Shown one piece after another: positions 55,870 to 64,000 of a DNA stretch of 64,000 bases. The DNA comes from Macrothele yani (taxonomy: Eukaryota > Arthropoda > Arachnida > Araneae > Macrothelidae). The stretch covers positions 117,737,072-117,801,071 of the forward strand of contig CM076999.1 in assembly GCA_039090855.1 (NCBI GenBank). The letters are read 5' to 3'. Below the pieces are notes generated by a model, which saw only the letters and a list, made by a program, of their open reading frames with translations, made no database searches and was not told the DNA's origin. Made by a program: the position numbers and the translations under genes. The stretch's first letter is position 1, and every line of letters begins with the position of its first letter.

Positions 55870-55921
55870 CTCCAAGCACAACTGGCAAATTTCAGTTAAC
55901 CAGTTAATTACAGAGTCACCA

Positions 55922-56386
55922 GTGTGTGCTTCGACTGCACAATATAGTTCTGGTCTAAAAGCTGATATCTGAACTTGAACTGGGACTTAAAAGAGAACAC
56001 AGTTCTTCTAAATGTCATAAGTACATGCATTTAAGAAACAAAGATCTCAATTTTGTTAGATTATTCACAACAATCAGAATTGCATACTGAATTGCTTGTA
56101 ATTTAGTGGTCATCATGTAACACCTCATCAGGGAAATTATATCACCCTGGAGCGGGAAACAAACCCATGTCTCCTGATTTCCATTTGAGCATGCTATCTG
56201 TTACACGCATAATTTAAAAAAATTCTGAGATGTTACATTGTGACCTGTAAACTATGGGCAATTTAGTACACAATTCTGATTGCTGTGAATGATCTAGTGA
56301 ATTTCCCATGTATTTATGAGGAATATGTCTACCTTAATTTGTATATCTCAGTTTTGGTTGCATAAATTTCTAAAAAAATACAAATA
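55922..56386. other. Intergenic, no gene supported
   Basis: No recognisable element; may hold old repeat sequence. Confidence 0.45.
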
Positions 56387-57181
56387 CAATCAAACTTTAA
56401 TTTGAAGCTGAAGGGACCCATAAAAAATTTCAAATTATCCAAAAATTTCAATTAGGAAAGTTTTAATATGGGCTAGAAAAATAACTTCAAACATCATTCA
56501 GTGAAGTGAAATACAATATCTTTTTTGCAAAGTAAATAGTAAATATTGAATAGTAATAAGTAAATAGTGAAGTGAATACAGTATCTATTTTTTAGAAAAG
56601 TTGACAATGTATTCTGTGAAATTCCAAAGTTTTTTTGCTATCTCAGACTTCTTTTTTAATCCTTTTTCCATCTAACGAATAACTGCCACCTTTTTGACAA
56701 ATGTCATTGTTTTGTCTTGCACACATTTTGGTTTTGACAAAGACATGATGACAAAATCACAGTCACAGCACAATACGCTGCATGATAGGAATAACACAAT
56801 AAAGATGACAGTAGCACTATGGTAAAAAAGACTGTAGTGGTGTACTCCTTTCGTGAATGCAAGCAAGCTGAACTGAAAGCAACAGGTGGCCAAAAGACAT
56901 GGTGTAGAACAATGGCAAACACTGCTGCTACACATGTGTGCCACATGACAGTATTGATTTCTGCTCGCCTACCTGTATAACATGTTGCTTATGGGATACT
57001 GCTTGTTCTACACCATGTTTTTCATGGTATGTGCGACATTTTTACTTCGAATTATCCAACAAAAATTCAATTTACAGGTGATTTTTTAACATTGTTTTAA
57101 TAGAAAATTCAAGGGACCAAGAAAAGTTTGAATTAACCAAAAATTTGAATTATATACATTCGAATTATTCAAGTTTGACTA
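56387..57181. mobile_element. About 0.8 kb pogo-like non-autonomous element
   Basis: The ends CAATCAAACTTTAATTTGAA and (inverted) TAGTCAAACTTGAATAATTC share an (A/G)TCAAACTT core and inner AAATTTC/GGGACC-type motifs. TA precedes the left end; the right boundary is off by one or two bases. No transposase frame. Confidence 0.6.
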
Positions 57182-57519
57182 TTCTTGTTTTGGCAGTGTC
57201 ATTGCCATTTCTGTCAGTTGGCCATGTGTGTGAGAGAGGCAATATGTTTAGAGTGTTTATCACTGGTGGGAGGGTATACGGCCAGTCAAGGGATTTTGGG
57301 GGCACTAATGGGAAATCATTGATAGAAGGATTAGTGGGAAGTTTCATTTTGTTCATCCTCCCATTGTGGTGGCACACCCCTCAGGGTTATGAGGAGATAG
57401 ATCCCAACTCATTGCACCCCATTAGTGTGGAGAAATGCTGAAAAACCATGAAGTCACGTTGATGAGAAATCTTCCTCAGCATACATTCCATAGTTAAGTT
57501 AGGTTTGGCTGAGTATAGG
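57182..57519. other. Intergenic, no gene supported
   Basis: A 98-codon frame ending at 57441 shows no domain. Confidence 0.45.
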
Positions 57520-57953
57520 CATAGGCGTAGCATGGGGGGCATGTGCCCCCAACTCAGAAATTGGAAAAAATAATAACTAGCATTCACCTTTTGAATGTTA
57601 TAAAATGTGACATACACCCAAGGGGACAATGGTATGCAATAGCAAGCACTGTTATGACTGCTTTCCAGCAAACATCTGATGATGTTTTTCATCATCAGAT
57701 GACTGCATGAGGTGCTTTGAAAGTCATGTTGTTTTTCCTCATTAGAGTGAATCAACGCAAGCCAGGCATACCTTTTAGTTTTGGATGTATTTGGCGTGTA
57801 AAAAACCTAAGCTATGGTGCCAATTACAATTGAACAAGAGCATTTTCAGAGAAACTGTTTCTGAGAATGCCCTCACCCCACCCAAGAAAAACATCAGTTT
57901 GCACTTATTTGTACCTCCCCCTCCCCCAAATTTTTAGTCATGCTACACCTATG
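57520..57953. mobile_element. 434 bp non-autonomous hAT-type MITE
   Basis: Ends CATAGGCGTAGCATGG and CATGCTACACCTATG (imperfect inverted) are flanked by perfect 8 bp duplications AGTATAGG at 57512-57519 and 57954-57961. No coding capacity. Confidence 0.88.
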
Positions 57954-57961
57954 AGTATAGG

Positions 57962-58429
57962 TGACATTTATCATCTATAGCTGGGCTCTCCCAATAGAAT
58001 TGGGAATGGCTATGCAACTGCTATACAGCTGTGCCCCCCCCAGTTGGAGGGCATAGCTATGGATAAAAATTATGGTTTCAATCCATATTTTTAATAAAGT
58101 TATATGAATAAAAAACACATGAAAAATGTTATTTCCAGTACTGGAAATGTCACTGTTAGCAGCAAAACAAACTAAAAGGCTAAAATGGACACACTATAAT
58201 GCTTAGAATTTATAAAGAATTTTACAAGGAGGTAACATACTAAATATTAAACAATGAAAAGAAAACCCTTGAAACCTTCAGTTACAACAATAATACATTT
58301 ATGAGTATACATCAGTAATTGAGTAATGTAATGGTATATCAGAAAGTCTATTTTCTCCTACAAGAAAGGACTTGGGATATATTGTAAAAATCTGCAAATT
58401 TTTCAACTATTGAAACCTTACTGCATTTC
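57962..58429. other. Intergenic, no gene supported
   Basis: A C8 run near 58,034 and AT-rich DNA; nothing recognisable. Confidence 0.45.
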
Positions 58430-59700
58430 ATTATCATCATCATTAATATTCTGTCTCTTGACAGGTCCAAAGGCAACTGAGCAAGTTCTCTTCCTCCATT
58501 TTCCTCTGTCCCTTGCTTCCTCCTTCAATTCTTGATAGTTTCCTGTGTCCATTATATCACCAAGCATCATTAGTCATCTCCTTTCTCTTGGTCACTTTCC
58601 TTCAAATGTCCCTTCTATCATTCTTTTCAATAGACTGTCTCCTCTTAACACATGTCCTATCCAGTTATATTTTCATTTTCTTATAGTCTTTAGTAAATTC
58701 CTTTCTTCAACTCTTTGCAATACTTCATCATTGGTAATTTTTTCAATTCACTTTATTTTTTCCATTCTTCTCCATAACCACATTTCAAATGCCTCCAACA
58801 TTTTAGCTTCTTTCTTACCAATTGTCCACGTTTCCATCCCATATAAAGTTATACTACAAATATAGCACTTAATAAGCCTTTTCTTAAAAATTTTATTCAT
58901 TTTATTAATAAAAACATTTTTCTTGTTATAAAATGCATATTTTCCTTTATTAATTCTTTCTTTTATTTTCATGTCACATTTTCCATTTTCTTGGATCATA
59001 CTACCGAGGTATTTGTATAGTCTCACTTGCTCTACACTATCTCCATTCATCATCACCTCAACATTTCCTGGTTTCCTGGTGACTCTCATCATTTTTGTTT
59101 TCTTTGCGTTAATTTTCATACCATATTTTTTGTATACACTTTCAAATTTTTGCATTAGATGCTGTAGTTCATCTTCAGTATTAGCTAATATTGCTTGGCC
59201 ACCTGCGAATCTAATACTTTGTATTGTTCTTCCTCCAATAGTGATTCCTCTTTTCTCTTCATCAAATGCTTCTGTTATCATTTCCTGTGCAAAAATATTG
59301 AGGAGCATTGGTGACAGGCAGCATCCTTGTCTTACACCACTGCCAATCACACATTTTTTTTTTTTTTTTTTTGGTTTTTCCTACTTTTGTCTTCATTATG
59401 ACAGTCTGGTTCATATATAATTCAGCTATTAACCTTCGGTCTCTCCAATCTAATGCTATTTTACTTAGCACTTATATCAGGTTTTCCCAATTCACCATGT
59501 TAAACGCTTTTTCTAGGTCGACGAAACATATATAAACTTCTTTATTTACTTCTATATTCCTTTCTCAAATGGTCCTCATCACTCCTATTGCATCCCTAGT
59601 TCCTCTATCTCTCCCGAATCCAAACTGATCATCCCCCCAAAATACTCCGCACTGCTATACAGTCGTCGATTCAATATTCTAAGCAGTATACTTTAGAAGT
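58430..59700 (-). mobile_element. Third non-LTR retrotransposon, inactive
   Basis: Minus-strand reverse transcriptase. Across 59,600-59,400 a VYICFVDLEKAFN-like motif A is readable, then 59350-58748 gives GVRQGCCLSPMLLNIFAQE, IRFAGGQAIL and YLGSMIQENGK, with GMETWTIGKKEAKMLEAFEM near its end. The catalytic FADD is FAGG. The T20 run at 59,356-59,373 interrupts the frame. The 3' tail is (ATG)n near 58,430-58,440. It is a different family from those at 45-49 kb and 50-62 kb. Confidence 0.88.
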
Positions 59701-59779
59701 ATGCGAGAGTATGCTTATAGTTCTATAGTCACTGCACTTAGTAAGATTACTTTCTTTTCATATTGATCATTAATTGAAA

Positions 59780-62175
59780 AACGTCAAATTACATTTTATA
59801 AAAAGTACCTCGCAGAAATAGCTAAATTCTATTCCAAGAAAGGTCGACAGATACCAAAAGATTATAGTAGAGTTTAATGATCCTTGTGTGAATGATAATG
59901 GTGAAAGATTAATTGAACTCTGCATTGAGAATGATTTGTGTGTATCTAATACATTTTTCAACCACAAGTATATACACACATATACTTGGGAAAATTGTAT
60001 TCTTGGTCAAAAGAGATTTTGTTGTTTATGATCAGCGTTTGAAACACTTAGTTGTTGACACCCATGTGATGAGAGGAGCGGATGTTGGTTCTGATCATTA
60101 CTTGGTAGTGTCACAAGTGAAACTTAATGTTGGTTGGAGGAAAAGGAATAGGAAGAGACCCAGGATAGAAAGAATAAAGGTTGATAGGCTCCTTGAAGAT
60201 CATCAGCGGTATTCTGACTTACTCAGAGAACGACTGAAGAATCTGAAATCTTGTGAGAGCGATGTAGAAAAAAGTGGGAATGTTTTAAGAACTGTGTTGT
60301 TACTGCTGCTGAAGAGGTCTGTGGCACCACAATAGTGGGTAACAATAGAGGTGATGCTTGGTGGAATAGTGAGATTGAAGAGGTAGTAAAGAGAAAGAAG
60401 GAAGCCTATTTGGGGATGTTGCAAGGTAGAGTCTCTGTGGATGAATATCGCTGTAAGATGCGTGAAGCTGCTAAGCTAGTTCGCCACAGTAAGGCAAAAG
60501 ACTGAGACAGATGCAGATGATGTTACAATGAGGGATGAAAGCACAGGAGGGATCTCAAGAGAAGAAGTGTGTAAAGCTCTAAAATCTCTTCAGAATGGTA
60601 AGGCTCCAGGAGTTGATGGCATAACTGCAGAGATGTTGAAGTATGGTGGTGACTCTATAATTGACTGGTTAACTGAAATTTGCCAGTTGTGCTGGGAGTT
60701 AGGAATGGTCCCTCGGGATTGGAAGGATGCTATCATTGTTCCCTTGTATAAGGGAAAAGGTGATCAGACTGAATGCAAGAACTATCGTGGTATTAGCCTA
60801 CTGAGTGTGCCAGGGAAAGTGTTTGGTAAGGTTGTTATTGAAAAAGTACGGGGTCTTACATCATTGAAAGTGTGGGTTGTTCAGAGTGGTTTTATGCCTG
60901 GTAAAGGCTGCGCTAACCAGAGTTTTGCATTACGCACGATGATTGAAAAGTATCTGGCTGTTGGGAAGAAAGTTTTTACTGCCTTCATAGATTTAGAGAA
61001 AGCTTATGACCAAGTGAATAGGACACTTTTGTGGAAGGTATTGAATGAATATGGTGTTACTGGGAATCTACTTAATAGTGTAAAAGCCATGTATGCTGAT
61101 AGTAGAGCTTGTGTACGAGTGAATGGTGTTTTATCAAAATGGTTTTCCATTGGTGCAGGAGTTAGACAAGGTTGTGTAATGTCACCATGGCTGTTTAATA
61201 TATTTATGGACGCATGCATGCGTGAGGCCAAAATAGATAATAGTGGTTTATGTCTTGGTGATATCCGTGTGTGCAGATTGATGTATGCTGATGACACTGT
61301 CCTGTTGGCAGAGAGCAAAAGTGAGTTGCAGAGTATGTTGACTCGGATGCACGAAGTTTGCATGAAATTCAAACTAAGTATAAATAAGGGAAAAACCAAA
61401 GTTATGGTGTTTGAGAGAGGAATGGGTAGCACTGAATGTAATGTAAGTATAAATGGCACTGTGATTGACCAGGTGAGTGAGTTTGTGTATTTAGGAAGCA
61501 TGTTTGACAGAGAGAACAAATTAGATGGCGAAATTAGTAGGCGAGTGAATTCTTCTTTGAAAGTCATAGCTGCTTTGGGAGGTTTTCACAGGAATGATGG
61601 GTTCTCTAGAGAGTCCTGCATGGCTGTGTATGAAACAGTAATTGTTCCTACTCTGATGTATGGCAATGAAACCTGGGTACTGCAGAAGAAACATAGGAGT
61701 CGCTTGTGTGCTGGAGAAATGCGTTACTTACGTGGGGTTTGTGGCAAGACATGATCTGATTGTGTGAGGAATGAAGATATATTGCAGTTGTGTGATGTAA
61801 AGCAAAATGTTGTTAGCAAGGTGTAGACCAATATGCTTCGGTGGTTTGGCCATGTTGAAAGAATGAGTGATGAAATGCTTACTAAGAAAATCTTTTCAGC
61901 CCAAATGGCAGGAAGGAAAGGCAGAGGAATGCCAAGGAAAACATGGGTGGATCAGATTCAGGAGTGTCTGCATGAGAAAAAGATTATGAGTATGAAGTAT
62001 AAAAGATCTTGTGTACGGCGTGTAATGGATATCAGTGAAGCACGAGTTGTATGTCAAGATCGCTGTAAATGGCGAAGTTTGATACGACAACAATAGGTAA
62101 AAATATCTGGAAGTTTGTATTTTTTTTGGAGCTAACCTCTGAATGTCAGAGAACAGCTTAGTGATATGTATGTAT
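59780..62175 (+). mobile_element. LINE with largely open endonuclease-RT (RTE-like), inactive
   Basis: The remnant of an apurinic-type endonuclease is readable from about 59,850 (NGERLIELCIENDLCVSNTF; later GSDHYLV). The RT is open for 408 codons at 60528-61754 with GKAPGVDGITAEML, LYKGKGDQ, FIDLEKAYDQV, GVRQGCVMSPWLFNI and an intact YADDTVLLAES. Two in-frame stops separate it from the C-terminal LRWFGHVERMSDEML frame (61833-62096), the usual end of this family. A frameshift lies near 60,330. The 3' UTR ends GTGATATGTATGTATGTATG. Same family as 50,106-55,921. Confidence 0.92.
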
Positions 62176-62458
62176 GTATGAAAACTGATAGATATTTCCC
62201 CAAAGCTTATCTTAACCAGCCAAGTTTATTCCTTAAAAAGGGAAAACCATTTTGAAAAATTATGAACAAATGGCACTTGCTTGCATGTGACTATACTTAT
62301 TCTAACTCACTCAATAAATCCCTGTTGAAGACTTCTTGTTTTGTGTTTAGTGACTTAGAGTATCAAACTTAAATGATTACCCAATAAAAGTGTCTTAACA
62401 ATTAAGACAGAAAATTAAAAGATATTATTAATACATCAAAATTTCAGGTAGCACCCCT

Positions 62459-62938
62459 ACCCTTCCTCTACTAAGGAATAAATATCCTATTTTTCCTTAG
62501 TAAAAAAACAACCATAAATTTGAGAAATGTGTAGTTTATTAAATATAGGAATAGCCATGTCATCAACTGTTACAAAATTATGACAGTGAAACAATGTGTT
62601 TATTTTTCTTTCTTTCTTTTTACATCACAGTAAACTTGTCCTTTATTACAGGTTTACATTGATTTAAGAACCTTTCTTTTTATTACTTGACAAAAGTTAC
62701 CCTTCCTTTACTAAGGAATTAAATGTCCTATTTTTCCTTTGTAAAAACAACAACCATAATTTTGAGAAATTTGTAGTTTATTAAATATAAGAATAGCCAT
62801 GTTGTCAACTGTTTCAAAATTATGACAGTGAAACAATGTGTTTCTTTTTCTTTCTTTTTACATTACAGTAAACTTGTCCTTTTTTACAGGTTTACAGTGA
62901 TTTAAGAACCTTTCTTTTTATTACTTGACAAAAGTTAC
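62459..62938. repeat. 240 bp tandem duplication
   Basis: 62,459-62,698 and 62,699-62,938 are about 93-95% similar (ACCCTTCCTCTACTAAGGAA, GAAATGTGTAGTTTATTAAA, GACAGTGAAACAATGTGTTT). No coding potential. 62,176-62,458 and 62,939-63,480 show no other feature. Confidence 0.9.
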
Positions 62939-63483
62939 TTACAAATTGCAAAGTCTGACATATAGAAAACAATTTTGAAGTATATCTTCTAAATTTAGGT
63001 GTGACTTAAAATGCTGTGAGGTATTTGTATTTTCAGTGCAATGTGAATTTTGCCATAAGTCAGTCTCAAAAAATTGAACATTTGCATAAAAATTTTATGT
63101 TTGTTTTAAGATTTCAATTTTCTTAATGTTCTGGTAAAAGGTTCTCTATCGGACTCACTTAATTATCAGGCCTGCTAATACACAGGTTCCTGATAATATG
63201 GGGGTTGTAGTTAAATATGCATTATGACAAAGCATCAGTGCATAATAACCCATATGAATATAAGATAGTACAACTAAAGTAGTTATCCGAATTTAATGGC
63301 GTATATAAAATCAATATAAACTTTATTGTACAAAATGTTAAGAGTTCAGCAAACACAAATGCTAATGAACTTGCCTCAGGTATATTAACTTCTCATAAAA
63401 AAAAAATAAAAAAAAATAGATGTGCATACAAAACCCAAATAAACATGCTGAAATTCCCACCCAACCTGTGCAGAATTAGAATT

Positions 63484-63570
63484 AGCCACCCTGATGCCCA
63501 AGTGGTACAATGTACTGGCTTCTAATAATTCATCCAAGATGGGTCATGGTACAAATCCAAAATGAAGTAT
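63484..63570 (+). mobile_element. Diverged tRNA-derived SINE fragment
   Basis: GCCACCCTGATGCCCAAGTG, CTGGCTTCTAATAATTCATC and GGGTCATGGTACAAATCC align in order with the tRNA-like head of the SINE at 34,829. 63,571-64,000 shows no gene. Confidence 0.55.
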
Positions 63571-64000
63571 AGATGCTATGATTGTCTAAAGGCAATGGTG
63601 TATCCATATAGGATTCAGTTGGGGTCAGAACCCCTCCCTTCCTTGATTTACAACTTGGCAGTTTTATAAAAAAAGTTTTGATAGGAAAAAAATAAATTTT
63701 AAATTTAAGAAAGTTTTACTGTTTAGTGGAAATGCGAAGTTCACACAAACTTTCACAAATGCAACTCAATTTAAACTAAAGTGGAAAATATAAAAAAAAA
63801 TTCAGTTTGATTTTTTTTTTTAATCGGTGGAGTACTGGGACAAACTGGAAGGCAAATCCATCATTGCAATATTATGAAGGCCACTCCAGAGAAATATTTC
63901 CGCATCTCAATCTTCATTCTTTTTCTTGATTCTGTTACAAACCAAATTCATGGCCAACTACACAAGCATAAAATGATTTTGCTAAGTTTTATGTGCTTTT

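Larger units (their letters stand above)
50106..55921 (-). mobile_element. LINE copy split by Tc1 and hAT insertions
   Basis: Three collinear pieces match the LINE at 59.8-62.2 kb: 50,106-51,515 (3' UTR and RT C-terminus; YADDTVLLAESKSELQ readable on 51073-50801), 53,066-53,159 (WKDAFIFPLYKGKGDQ), and 55,870-55,921. Removing the two insertions leaves a continuous, 5'-truncated, frame-damaged LINE. The 3' end (CACTAAGCTGTTCTCTGAGA) corresponds to 62,120-62,175. Confidence 0.92.

Noticed and set aside
57145..57755. Frames of 98 and 122 codons
   Set aside because: No motif; they overlap the MITE edge and the end of the pogo-like element.

Overview
This window looks like arthropod nuclear DNA. 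It carries non-LTR retrotransposons, mariner, Tc1, hAT, pogo and Helitron elements, tRNA-derived SINEs and arthropod-like core promoters. No rRNA, intact tRNA gene, CRISPR array or bacterial operon is seen. It has two unlike halves that meet at about 33,570.

Left half, 1-10,570: AT-rich DNA crowded with tandem repeats. Between the arrays lie small intronless genes of unknown function. Each has a TATA box close to its start, an upstream minisatellite, and in several cases an in-frame minisatellite inside the protein. Two of them (1113-1817 and 4822-5751) are diverged paralogues sharing both ends but carrying unrelated repeats in the middle. The only recognisable family is a Bro-N (baculovirus repeated ORF-like) gene at 8323-9615. 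It is interrupted by two homopolymer frameshifts and flanked by ~240 bp direct repeats. The style suggests a large insect or crustacean DNA virus, or DNA captured from one, but no core replication or capsid gene is present to prove it.

Centre, 10,574-33,569: a giant near-perfect palindrome with arms of about 10.7 and 10.9 kb and a unique 1.4 kb spacer (21,277-22,683). Each arm carries one copy of a 210-residue unknown gene read outward from the centre (intact at 25,400-26,032, broken at 17,930-18,560). Each also has CRE/CCAAT/TATA promoters near the outer end reading inward, two long hairpins with GC-rich loops, many minisatellites, and fossils of a Tc1-like transposase and a reverse transcriptase. 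The spacer has its own TATA/initiator and splice donor pointing at the intact gene copy. The palindrome ends abruptly inside a truncated SINE.

Right half, 33,570-64,000: no confident host gene, but a dense nest of transposable elements whose insertion order can be read. One LINE (50,106-55,921) is split by a Tc1 element and by a hAT element. Another hAT (43,910-46,216, perfect 8 bp target duplication) contains a foldback element that itself contains a LINE fragment. A Helitron sits inside a 1.9 kb TIR element. Foldback elements, a possible Penelope-like GIY-YIG remnant, small MITEs and SINEs fill the rest.

Limits: identities and copy numbers are by eye. Homopolymer indels recur in otherwise open frames of the left half, so sequencing or assembly error must be considered there. 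The palindrome and the junction at 33,570 also need long-read confirmation.
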